A stretch of DNA of 64,000 nt from Pomacea canaliculata (Eukaryota; Mollusca; Gastropoda; Architaenioglossa; Ampullariidae): contig NC_037591.1 in assembly GCF_003073045.1 (NCBI RefSeq), forward strand, positions 28,801,319 to 28,865,318, read 5' to 3'. The position numbers and the translations under genes were made by a program. Below the pieces are notes generated by a model. The model had not been told where the DNA came from. It searched no databases and saw nothing but the letters and a program-made list of their open reading frames with translations. Shown here in pieces: positions 33,601-45,400 of the stretch; within the stretch, counting starts at the first letter, position 1, and every line of letters begins with the position of its first letter.

Positions 33601-36562
33601 TATCCCACACACGTCACAATTTCATTCGCATACATCCAGCGACAGGGTCAACCTACTCGTTCTTCAGCTTGAACTCGTCCAGCAGGACGAACACTTCACC
33701 GTCTTTCTTCGCGACCTCCACGAGGGTCTGCACGGCAACCTCGACGTCCTCGTCGTTGTCATAGAAGTTAAAGGAATGAAGAACCGGGCTGCCAGGCGTT
33801 TGCCTTACAGAAGCCAAATCCTCCCTCGTGTTATCATCGCCGCTGAAGACGGTCGGTGACTCCATGTTCTGCACGAGGTTGTCTTGCAGCTGCTGATGGA
33901 TGAGGCAGGCGGCGGCCAGGCTGTGACCCCACGTACTGATCACGTGGACGTCACGCCCTGTGTACAGCCATTGCAACCCCACCAGCACCAGCATCAAGGT
34001 CTTTCCCGTGCCGGGAGGGCCTGCCAGGAAGACCCTGCAGGGCGGTGCCGACAGGAGGCTGACCTGATCGGGGGTCAAGGTCAGCATGGCCTGTCGCCTG
34101 CCCATTTCGGACACGGCCTGCCCCTCCGTCCGCACCTGCACCTGCACACGAGGGCTGGTGACGCATGCCACGCTGATGGTCGTGGCCGGACCGCAGAACC
34201 TGGGAGAAGACTTTTTTTTTTAATTTAAAGGCAGCGACGTAGACACTTCATTTATGAGGTGCAACTTGTCATATACGTGACGAAGCTTTTTATGTGAACA
34301 TCGGATAGAAAGAACCGTTTTTTTTTTGTTTTTTTTTTGTTTTGTTTTTTTGGTACATATGCAACAATATGGGAATGTGACACTATGATGATATACTGTT
34401 AAGGAATATCCCTAAGATCACGAGAAAGCAATAAATGACTGGACTGCAATTTCTGCTATCTTTCTCTCCTAGTCGTCTGTCCAATCGTTCATCTCTCTTT
34501 TCTTTCTCTTTCTCACCTTCCACAGACTTTGATTTCTCCTCCCAACCTTTTATTCCCGCCCTTGCACTGGGGTCGAAACTAATTCTGTGCCGGAGCTAGA
34601 GGTTACCTCGCCAGAAGGAGCTCGTACACGTCCATGGCTATGCCCGGCCTACCACTCATCTGATGCTGCCACCAGTCCCCAAGCTTTGAACCTGCAGGCC
34701 ACTCTTTGCCATCAGGGGCTAAGAACTCGTCGCGGCATAAACAGAGCCTGGCTGCACGTTCCGCATCTTCCGCATCTTCCGCATCTTCCGCATCCGGACT
34801 GAGACACGAACGCAGGTTTTCCAGCTACAGTGCGAAACAATGGCATCAACAGTTTTCACGAAGGTCTACAAGGACATCCGGTACAGAGACAGGATAAAAC
34901 CCCAAATCATGACAAACATACGGGACATCTAAACGTGAGGGAAGTGTTTCTGTACACGTATACATATTAATAGCAGCGTTTAGTCAAATATACATTTCAA
35001 AAATAAAAGGTATTTTTCATCGGCTGTTGTTGTGCAGGATACTAATATCAAATCAGAAATCCTCCTCATATTTTATTATGTTGTTGTTTTGGGAGGAAGG
35101 TTCCATCTGGGGCCGTAGTTCAAGAGTCAAGAGTAAGTCGCTTCCCCAGGGCAAAATGGGGATTCCCCATGTTGCCCCAGGGCAACGACTTACCCTCGTT
35201 TTGTAACAACGGAGCTGGGAGTAAAAGAATTAACCACGGTCAAAGCTACTTCACCGACCTTATTGGACTCAATCTCTTCCACGAATTATTCAAACTGTTC
35301 CTATACCATGAGCCGATGCGTTTAATCGACTTGCTATCTTCGTAAGGGTCAGATTATATAGAACAGGGGTGGAAAACGGATAATTTTGTAAGGTCCGCGA
35401 ATGATATTATGGCTATCGAAATGGCCCTTGGAGGAAGAAAGGTTTGCCATCCTGATATAGAGTATCCTATCTCTCTCTCCTTGAGACACGAAATGTGGCA
35501 TATAACATTATGTCTGATACTCAGTGCAAAGGCAATGCTGTAAAAGTAAAATAATGTATTAAAAATCAAATTCCAAATAAAGAAAGATATCTATTTTGCA
35601 ACTGTTATCTGCCATTGCTGTGCATGCTTTCCCCCACTATTCGGAAAAAAACGGATATTGTGTCTGGAGTATTTAATAAAAGGCAGATTTACTCTCTGTT
35701 TAAGAGAGACAGAGGCAAAAATGTGTAATAGCGAACACACACACAAAGAGTGAAAAATGTGGGGAAAAAATCGGAAGAATAGACAGAAAAACATTGAAAA
35801 TCTCACCAATTCCTTATCATCTGTCAACGTCTGCTGCAATAAGCGTCTTTCGACGAAAGGTAGTATCAAGGTCATGGTCACTGGTACCTTTAAGTCTTCA
35901 GTCAGGTAAGCAATGATCTGCCTTCTTCGTTCTATCTGCTTCACAGCCTCCTTTACTCTTTGGCGAACATCTCTCTGTTCTGGGCAGCGGTTGGCTCCGA
36001 CTGACTTGATCTCTCCTACTAGAATCCCGTGCTTGGGGTGGATGAGAATAATATCAAAATCTTCGTGATAATAATGGAGGTCACAGGGACGGCGAAAGTT
36101 GACTGCCTCTTTCTTCAAGGCACCCATTTTCTCGCACCGTTGGCCCTCCGTAGTTCGTGAAGTCTCTCTGAGGTAGTCGGCGCAGCGCAGAAGAGAAATA
36201 ATGAACATGCCTTCCCCGCGCTTTTTTCCGAATTTTTTCAGGTGATTCAGAACCATCTCCTGGGCGGAATCATCCCGCAGGTCACTGTCCTGCACACGTT
36301 GGGGGCTACAGGTGTCGGAAGCGATGGAGTCGAGCTGTCGTCGAGATCTCTGCAGGAGGGACTTCCGCTGCTCTTCTGGTGTAACTGGCATCAGCACAGA
36401 CACACCACCAATGGTCTTTGGTATGTAAGGTACTTTCCTGAAGTGCACTGGCGGCAGCATGTACAGCTTGGTGCGATAGTCTGGATAGTATCTGTTAATC
36501 CATTCTAGCCAGCAGCTCTCGAACTGCTTGGCGTCGTTTGCTGGACAGGCGGTGGCCGCCAT
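30697..36562 (-). CDS. NERD-like nuclease fused to a superfamily 1 helicase
   Basis: Six coding exons on the minus strand: 36562-35807, 34824-34607, 34199-33657, 33064-32966, 32683-32325 and 31136-30697 (2415 nt, 804 residues). Phases agree at every junction. The N-terminal part fits a NERD-type PD-(D/E)XK nuclease: Asp170 in HEDFDIILIH, then Glu184-Ile-Lys186 in ILVGEIKSVG, with Glu102 as a possible helix glutamate. Residues 366-392 have a Q-motif-like LTPDQVSLL and the Walker A GPPGTGKT (385-392). Walker B VFVLLDE ends at Glu500. The C-terminus has a motif-VI-like YAMSRCTTQL (786-795). It may cut and unwind DNA or RNA, but no activity is shown. The ATG at 36562 lies just inside an exon that begins after an acceptor at 36580, so a 5' UTR exon probably lies upstream. 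No signal peptide is present. The closest known plan is that of bacterial NERD-helicase fusions. Confidence 0.8.
34763..34797 (-). repeat. In-frame 9-bp tandem repeat inside a coding exon
   Basis: Three perfect 9-bp units plus a part unit within exon 2 of the nuclease-helicase gene, encoding DAE three times (residues 263-271) between the nuclease and helicase domains. Length change here would keep the frame. Confidence 0.9.
35131..35197. repeat. Strong hairpin in nuclease-helicase intron 1
   Basis: Left arm 35131-35161 and right arm 35165-35197 are complementary over about 30 bp with few mismatches, leaving a very short loop. The arms contain GTAAGTCG and CGACTTAC. It looks like a small foldback MITE, but no target duplication was found. 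Confidence 0.6.
35364..35454. mobile_element. Short hAT-type remnant (91 bp)
   Basis: It starts CAGGGGTGGAAAACGG and ends GGTTTGCCATCCTG, giving short imperfect inverted ends of CAG...CTG type. The flanks ATATAGAA (35356-35363) and ATATAGAG (35455-35462) match at 7 of 8 positions, as expected for a hAT target duplication. Confidence 0.6.
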
Positions 36563-36579
36563 GACAGAGCTCGTGGATT

Positions 36580-38979
36580 CTGACAGAAAAGTAAGAGGGC
36601 AGGTAAAGTGATTTCTTTCTGATATGTTCGACCCCTTTGTCAAATTTTACTGTACACATACGAGATATGGATTCCGAAAGAGGAAATGCTAAACGGGAAT
36701 AAAGTTCATGAAGATGAAATACTATCAAAGGGTCCTTCACATCATCTACAAAGACCACACCATTGAGTACAAATCGGGCAAATAATTGCTGGTGTTGTAG
36801 TGAAAAGACGTAGACTGACATGTTCTGGGCATATCACGTGTGACCCAGCAGGAAAAAGTACGAGTCTTCCAAAATAAAATAAATGAATATTCTAAAGTGG
36901 ACTGGCATGTCATTTAGCATTTCTAGGTAATGGGAGAAAATAGAGAAAGAGCGAGCTGACAGTATTGTCAGGTAAGTGCTCACACAGCAAACAGGGGGGG
37001 GGGAATTGGTGTTTTACGCCGTGTCAGCAGCTAAGGCTATATCACGGCAAGCAGCCAGCCCTGTAAACAGATGCCACGTGCAGAGAAAGAACAACGTGCC
37101 CGAGACGAGAAATGAACTCAGGGCAGCCAACCTTCACTGTATTGGTGACAGGCGCTAACAGCGCTAACCGTTGCGCCACCGGACCGCTCCAGCAAACAGG
37201 GCTATGGGAGTGATGGCAATGACAATCATTATGATGACGAAGATGATTGCATGGTCATTAACAGGATACTAACAGCAGGACCAATGGTTACAGGATCCTG
37301 ATGGAGGATTCCAACAGTAGATACTAAGAACGGTTGTTCTGAGTTCAGAAAATAGCGGGCAGTCTATAATACACAAGGGAGACTACTGACGTAGAACCAG
37401 GCAAGGGAGACATATAGAGGAAATGGGGCGGGAAGATTGAGAGAAAGAGAAAAATAAGCCCAAGTCAACGTCGAGGAGTAGTGATGTCTCCGAGCCACCT
37501 GTCACGTTACACAACACAAATAGTTGGTCATATGAACAACCTAACAGTATCTAGTTAATCTTTGCGAGTGCCACCCAGTTTTTCCTTCCATGTCCGTTAT
37601 CCTCTATTTCTTTCTTTCCCCAACTACCTCAAATACAAATTAACTACACCATACTTCGATCAGCCTCAACGGTAGCAGCGCATAAGAAATAATTTATCAT
37701 TACCTTTACCACTGGTAATTAATTCCAGCCTCAGATGTTTGAGCAGCGCTCGATACACGCCTCTCACAGTACGCTACCTGGGCTGACCTGTCAACAGTCA
37801 TACCACCAGGGTGTCTCTGGGATATCACATGAGAGAGGTCCTTTCAAAGAAAAAAAAAGAAAGATTAGACAGGCTAAACGCAAATCCAGTGCAGCAATTT
37901 CTAAATCTAACCTTTGACCCACTTTTATCTGCGTGCAGTCCTTCGCGAGACCAGCGTGTGCGGGCATGTCTCCAGAAAATAAACACACTCACACGTATAC
38001 ACTATCCAGTACAGAAAAGTGCATACATGGACAAAGTGCGACAATAAGGCTGAAACTAATTTCGTCTCTCGGTATGTACGCCACACAACGAACGCGTCCC
38101 ACCACGAAAGGCGGAAGGATATACTGCGCTTCGACATTGGCCTACAAGTGACATCGAGGCTGCAAAGGTCAAGGACGCAACCAACGCTGCGTCGATTCCG
38201 GGAAATCTCCGAGATGTTGCACTAAGAAGTTTAAAAGGGTTATAACATAAATACAGCTATTTTTATGTACAGAATTGTGGCTACTATCGAAATATATACA
38301 GAAATACATTTATACCTGTTGTGGTTATCACTGTTCGTGCCGGCCAGTTCCTTGAAACTGAATGGTGTAAATTCCCCTTGCTGTATAATTGTAGCCCGTA
38401 TTGTGTTCCAGAAAGGCCAGTGATCCGGGTTTTTCCCCCTCCTATTACAGGTTTTCCGTCAGAGATTTTCTCCGTGAGTTACGTGAGTCGAAACACTACC
38501 CTGTGGTAAGCATGGCCTAAGGACTCGGAAGCGGTGTGTAGACCCGTCAAAACTTTCTTACCCTTTTACCACCGTTGCCTTATAACTACCACCCTAGGGG
38601 TAAAGCTACGTGTGTGCGGTATCCTAAACACCACTTGATAACTTCAAAAACTAGATGACATTGCAAAAACTGCCGTGTGACTGACAGCCAATATACCGCC
38701 TGAACTGGGCGTCCTCCTTTTCCCCAACTCTAGCAACAGAGAAGACACGTTGTCTGCCCCTTACGGAGTTTCGTCAGTGACACGCTTTTGTTGTCTAGTG
38801 TCGGTACTCCCGGACTTTATGGCGCTGAATCATACCTTAGGCCACTAGTCAGTGCTCGGGGTCGCCAATGATTTAAATATTGTACTATTTTTGAGGTCAC
38901 TCTGGTTTCTTGCCTTTTGATCACTTCTTCCGTGCAACTCCCATGGTCTTTGAAAGCATTTTCCATAGCGAGTCATCTC
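36580..38979. other. Upstream flank of the nuclease-helicase gene
   Basis: Apart from a SINE at about 37003-37190 and short low-complexity runs, no gene is supported. A non-coding first exon of the nuclease-helicase gene should lie somewhere here, because coding begins within an exon that has a good acceptor at 36580, but its position cannot be fixed. Confidence 0.5.
37003..37190 (-). mobile_element. tRNA-derived SINE
   Basis: Read on the minus strand it opens with a tRNA-like head: GGTGGCGCAACGGTTAGCGC resembles an A box, and about 60 bp on, GAGTTCATTTC resembles a worn B box. The body contains CTGTTTACAGGGCTGGCTG and ends in GGCGTAAAACACCAATTCC and C-rich DNA. Related copies are at 50738-50925 and about 52950-53030, all in the same orientation. 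Confidence 0.75.
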
Positions 38980-39316
38980 CAGGGTTGTCCATGGGACATA
39001 TTTTTCTATCCCATCCCATGGCAATTTATGCCTGTCCCATCCCACGGGATGTTTCCCATGGGATTCCCATGGTATTAACAATCCTATGGACAACACTGAA
39101 AACCACTTTTCGGCTTTTGTTCTATAATTCCTGCTACTTCACATACAATAGATGATTCAGAGGAAAGATTTAAATCCTTGATGAATGAAATAACAGTAAA
39201 TTTATTTTGCAATATCAAGTATCGACTACCATGGGAAATACAAATGTGTGCTGTCCCATCCCATCCCATCCCATGGGACGTTTCCCATGGGATTCCCATT
39301 CCTATGGACAACACTG
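38980..39316. mobile_element. hAT-like MITE with palindromic CCATGGG core (337 bp)
   Basis: It starts CAGGGTTGTCCATGGGAC and ends TCCTATGGACAACACTG, complementary over about 15 bp. It is flanked by a perfect 8-bp direct repeat GTCATCTC (38972-38979 and 39317-39324). Inside, TCCCATCCCATGG blocks occur twice, and a second copy of the right end (CCTATGGACAACACTG) lies at about 39082-39098, so it may be a dimer or a nested insertion. Confidence 0.85.
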
Positions 39317-39324
39317 GTCATCTC

Positions 39325-42300
39325 AACTCGTCGTGATCTTCCCACGTCGTGGTTTTCCCTGTGTTCAAATGTTCCGACGGCCAACCTCTGTGTACAGAGT
39401 ACTGCAACTGCTTGAAACAGTTCCTAGTGGGCTCAAAAGCACGTCTATTAGGCTGTCTTGCAATGACTTATTTGTCTCCCAGTCCACGGAAATATATCTG
39501 CACTCTCTCTTCACATATTCTAAACATTTTCTAGATCCGAAGTAATGCCTCAACTTAAATTTGCATCGAAACAGTTGTTTGTCATAGTCAAAGCCGATTT
39601 ATAAAAGTGTTTACAGACATATGGGACCGGGCATTATTTCTGTCTGCAGACTCTCCCACACTAACAAGCGAGCCGGACTATTCACTTCTTTTATTTCCTT
39701 TCACAAATCTGTCACAATTTCACAACCCTGTCTTTCAATTTTCATCTGTCTGTGCCTGAAGATCTTTTAAAAATTGTATGTACAATACTTTCTATGCATT
39801 CAATTCTCACTTGATTTGTTAAAAAATGATGTAATATACTTAAGATGAGAAGTAGTGAGGTTGGGTACAACAAGATGTACTTTAAAGAAAAAATCACTTA
39901 ACCAACAGATGAGATCAACATTAATCAAGGACAAGAAAAGGATTACAATTTTCATTCACAAAAGAACCATTTCCCAAATATACTCTGGTCTGGGTAATTT
40001 TATTTTTGGACCATCTTTATTTCATAAAGATCATTTAGGAAAAGGAAAAAGATGTTGTAAACGATCTGACAAATTTTTCAAATTTTATTCCTGTAGTGCA
40101 GAACTCTATGATACTTTTTTAAAAAGGTTCTCCATCTGTCACAATATCTATCACAAAGCATCAGTCAAAAAGAAATATGCCATATATAAACTCGCACACT
40201 AACAATGTGCATGTACATACATGTAGACACACATATTAAAAAGTCAACACTGTTAATTAGGTGAAGACCTACAAAACAGCAAGTCTAATCAGGAGTTTGT
40301 TACTCTGTGCACTAAGCTATTCATGTAAATTTCATTCTGATGCTAGAGAAAACACAGAGATGGCCGAAGGGAGTGAATTATATATACACACACATTGTAT
40401 AGAAAACAGTTGTAGTGCTCAAATAACAGTAGGCTGGCCTCCTTCATATTTTCAGGCTTCCCCATGCCTTTCAGTGAGCTAAGGAAGGGTAGTTTCATTT
40501 TTTCTGAGTTCAGAAAGTATTACCCATACAGTGTGTTTGGGAGGAGAATGTGGATGCTTAGGCAAGGTGTAAAAAAAGTGGTAGATATGCTTCTGAACTA
40601 ATCATCAAAATCAACCAAGACAATGGATTTATAATAATCAACAAAAGAATAAAGAGAAGGGAGTCTGTATTCTTGGTTACAAACTTTACTCACCTTTATC
40701 TTCATCCCAGTCATTAGTGGAAAACAAAATGTCTTCACTTAAAAAAAAAAGCCAAAAAACAAACAAAAAAAACCATTGTAGCTTATGTTTACTACATCCA
40801 GACTTCCCTTGATCATTTGATAGGACTTTTTTAACTGCATGAACACACTTTTTGAGTCTTCTTTTGATGGCCAGATCTTACAAATTTAGAGTGTTTAAAG
40901 GCCCATCTTTCTCAGTAATAATAATCATAAGCAAACATCATAGTGACAGGTCATTTGAAGAATGAGACTTGCAAACCAAATTCATTAGAACTGAAGGAAC
41001 AACGTCAGGAACACACTGCTTATTCAACCTTGTGATCATTGTCTTTGCTAAATTGTAGTTTGGTTTTTTCTTTTTTAGGGATTTGTAATACTGAGATATC
41101 CCTGGCATCTACCAAATCAATGCTGCAATAACAGCACAACAGTGAGAATCAAATAGAGAAATACATGCTCTTCCACTAACTTTTTCTTGAAGCATACAAG
41201 GAAAAGGAAAATAGCTGCGTTAATATCACATGACAAATGACAGCAACCACAATGGCTCTTACAGCACCCCAAGGAAATTATTTACAACTATACAAAATTA
41301 TAGAAAGATTTTATACTGATGAACCCATGACATTGTTGCTGTGCCAAGCATAAGGAAATGCACGTGCAACAAATCCTTATGCAACACTACAACTCAAAAA
41401 AACCTTTGTGAATATTAATTCTACTTTTGTTACAACAGTAGTGAGAAATCACACACCATGGGTATGATAAGAATCCAGCAGAGATGGTATAAAATACATG
41501 CCCCCAATGAAGTTTTTAAAAATGATACCAAATATATGCAGTCTAAAAAAATTTTGTACTGCTCTCACTTTTACTGTTGGTTGTACACAGAACACCCCCA
41601 ATCCTGATAACAAAGAAAATAATAAGAAAGGGGCTCGAAGCAAAAATATAAAGTATTTGGTCTTGAACTTCTCAATAAAGTTGACATTTTACAATAATTT
41701 AAAAAGATCAAGTCAATATTACAGAATGTTTTTCACAATTACATCTTTATATCACTTGCTTTACAATAGTTTTCTCATCTCTAAATGCTTGTGGCAGCTT
41801 ATATAGCCCTATTTCTCTATTTTAGGTTCAAAATACAATCACACACAATTCATTCAAACTACAAAGGAATTACACATATAAAATCAAAGAGAGGAAAACA
41901 CACAAAACAAAGTCTTCTGTGGTTTGGCTCAACTTCTGAAGAAAGCACAGTCTAATTTACATGTGGATGTTGTGCTCTCTTTCATCAAAGCCAACACAAA
42001 AATTGTCAGAAATGAAGATTCCATTGAATATATACAATGAAATATATATCCCCCACCCACCCCAAAAAAAACCCCAAAAACATGCAACTTCATGAACACC
42101 CACTAACAGCCCCTTCCCTACTCAGCATTCACAAATCATACTCCCAGTCTCCTCGCAATTCCTATTTAATTTAATTACCCTTTCCATTCCTCCAGAAACC
42201 AACGAACACAGGCACAGACCCTTAAACAAAGGATCAAGGCCTTGTTTCCTGCGGTTCAGATTAAGGATACATAAATATATGGACTGCTACATAAAAAAGC

Positions 42301-42402
42301 TATCTAATCAACACATTTTGGACAAGAGCTTCAAGTCAGTTGTGTTGCTGTGCTTTCCTTCTAACAGAGCAACTTGCTTAAGGCTGTCAGTATCTCTGTG
42401 CA
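39325..42402 (-). other. Mfn: Probable mitofusin 3' UTR and intergenic DNA
   Basis: No protein-coding gene is supported. From about 42402 downwards this should be the 3' UTR of the minus-strand mitofusin message. TTTATT (minus-strand AATAAA) occurs several times between 40000 and 40100, which would give a UTR over 2 kb, but the true cleavage site cannot be chosen. Some CA- and A-rich microsatellite DNA is present (about 40740-40775). Confidence 0.35.
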
Positions 42403-45400
42403 CTAAGAGTCCTGGGTGAGGTACTGACTGCAAAAACTCATGAGCTCACTGTCGAGAAAGTCGGCTTTGTTCCTGCAGCAGAAAAAAAAATCTTCAACAA
42501 CCTTCTCCCTTCTTCCAAACTGGGCTGTTACATTTGCAGTTTATCAGCACTACCTGAAGCTAATTTGATGTCATTATTGTAAACGTATTCAGTTTTTTAA
42601 AAACATTAAAAGTTGATGGTTATGCAGGTATTGTACTGTAATTGCCTGAGTAAATTCTAAGGAGGTATTCTTCAGTAATGAAAATGTAAGAGGTAATTTC
42701 AAGAAACTTCATTGGGTCACATGCATCTAAAACAGGGGTGGGCAATTAATTTTCCCAAGGGGCCGCATGAGAAATTGGGATAGTTTTAGAGGGCCGGACT
42801 AATATAGTTAACTCCGTTTTACCCAATACTGTATATATAGTATATATACTGGCGGGCGGGCCGGTCAGAGACAGGAGCCGGGCCGGATCCGGCCCGCGGG
42901 CCGGCCTTTGCCCAGGTCTGATCTAAAAGAACAACTCTAATTTTCTTTAGGCAGGTGATTCAGTCAAAATGGAAAGTCCTAGGAGCAACAATCTTGGCAA
43001 GATAACTATTGTGCTACTGTAGAGTCAGCAATCAAATCACAGATAAGTGTTTAACAGTAGCAAAGAAATTTCCAAAGTTTTCATGAAATTCTCATGCTCA
43101 ATGTTGCTCAAGCACAAAGTAATTTCCAGAAAAATACAAGATTTTTGTTTTGTTTTGATTTGATCAGATGTCATTATTTATTATTTCAAAATTCTTAATA
43201 CAGATAAAAGGTTTCAGCTCGGACTCTCCAATGAGGACATAATGAAAACTGTAGCTTTACAATGGAACAGGGCATGGAGTTGTCACTTTCAACACACTAA
43301 TTTCTGAACTCGTAAATTTTTTTTGCAGAAATCAGGGGTTAAGATCAGACCTACAAACCTCCAACCTTGTCCATAATGCTCACCTTAGTGTCTTTGAGGC
43401 ACTGGCTACCTGCTGCAGTTGTTGGAGATTTTTGTCCATATCCTTTAGACTCTCCTCCAACTGCTGCCTGGTCATGTCAGCTTGGTGACACAGGCGAGCA
43501 AACGTTGACGTCAGCTCCCTGCAAAAATTTTTTTTTTATTGAAATAAAGTCTTTGCAAGTATTTAACCAAGTTCAAGAGAGAGGAAAGTTGTAAATAGGA
43601 CATTATGTATGGGCTGTTTTTTTAAAAAAAATCTATACAACTATCTTTTATAAATCCATGAATGTTTCAATTACTGAGAACATTCACTTACTGCTGCACT
43701 TGGTGGCTGCAGTTGAAGCTGGTGAGATCCACAATCAACCGCAGCTTGCTGCTTGCATACTCCACATACTGCTGTTTAAAACACCGCTCCTTGGCCCGAG
43801 TGGTCCATGTCAGGCGCTCATACAGATACAGCAAGCCATACAGGGCACCTGTCACTGCAATCACTCGCCACCCAGCTGCCTTGGCCAGCTGAAGGCATAT
43901 ATAATGGTCAAATCAAACTTCTTGAGTGCAGATGAAATATAAGGAGACAAGTTGCAAAAATTTAACATTTAAGGCTTCCACCTCTCTCTCACACACACAT
44001 ACAGGTCACACTTTTATGATTAAAAATGATAAAACAGATGAAGAATAAGTGATGAAAGTGATAAAAGAAAAGAATACAAAAGTTTTAAAAAAGTGTGATT
44101 AATATGTTGAGGTGGTAAACCATACACATACATAATGAAGGACTGCAGAGGATCTTCCACGCAATAGGACAGATTACCCTTGCATACAAAAATTTATGAC
44201 CAAGGTCACTGTGTCACTTACCAGACCAGCGACAGCCACAGCTCCTAAAGTGGTGCGAGATGTGAAAGATGCAAAGGTTGTTAGTAAGGAGGCCAAGATC
44301 TCATTGTCATGAAGACCTTGTTGTGTTCCAATTGCTGTAGAGCCAGGAGAAAGTGTTCTTCCCAGCTGTCAAGAAAGTAAACTCTGAGTCATTTACATCT
44401 GCTAACATGTCTGTGCATAGTTCTGCCAGTCTACAGCAAAATTTATGATGTAAAGCTCAAAACAGTCCCTACAGGACAGGTGTTCTCTCCTCAAACATCC
44501 CCACATTTCTGAAGCCAAGAACAACCTACATTCTCACAAATAAAAACGTTATGAGAGAGTGTAAAAGCAATTTTATAACAAATTCAATAAAAGTGCAAAA
44601 GATGCATCAGCATGTCAGATCCTAAAATTCTAAAGATGTTGGTGCAAAAGGAAGTTTTTATTTATTATTATTACTATTTTACTTTTAGCAAGCCTGTAAG
44701 AAGTATTTGACTGTGTTTTGAAAATAGTTGGGAAGAAAATTAAGGTTGCAAAATCATTGAGTTCGGGCTGCAAAATCATTTTTAAACTCCCACACAGTCT
44801 AGCCACATGCTATGTAAGCAGCCATTTTGGGGCTGAATTGGGACAAAGGGTAGAAGTTGGTAACATGTTCAAATTACACAAACATAACCTCAACTAAGAT
44901 TTGGAGGTGGTGGTGGAGACTAGGTGCAATAGGTATCATACCACCACTTACTGGCATGTCCTCGGATCTTGATGCATAAAACCAGTCTTACGTTGCTACA
45001 TTTTGATTGTCATAAAAGAATTTTCTTTTAAGTTTTTTTCAAGTCAACGGCAACCTCATTTTTCATCTCTATCCCAGAATGGTATTCAAATTAATGCAGA
45101 AAATCTGAGTATCTGCAGCGATACTGCTTCACTAGGACTTAACACGATCTAACTGCAGATGCAGAAGACTCCCAAGATTTTGTTTCCTTTAAAAAGACAA
45201 ATGCAATTTCTACTTCAAACATACACAAATGAGAATATTTCATTTTCCCTAATATCCAATGATATCTTAGAGAGTGATGTCAAGAGGTTAGAGGGTGCAG
45301 GAGGAGGGGAGAGAGGAGGAAAAAGAGAAAGAGCTACAACTGTGACATACACTTTATAAATAATCAGCCTCCCAACCCCTTTGCAGAGTCAGGACTACTT

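Noticed and set aside
39855..40202. 115-codon plus-strand Lys/Phe-rich frame
   Set aside because: AT-rich low-complexity translation in the likely mitofusin 3' region, with no recognisable motif.
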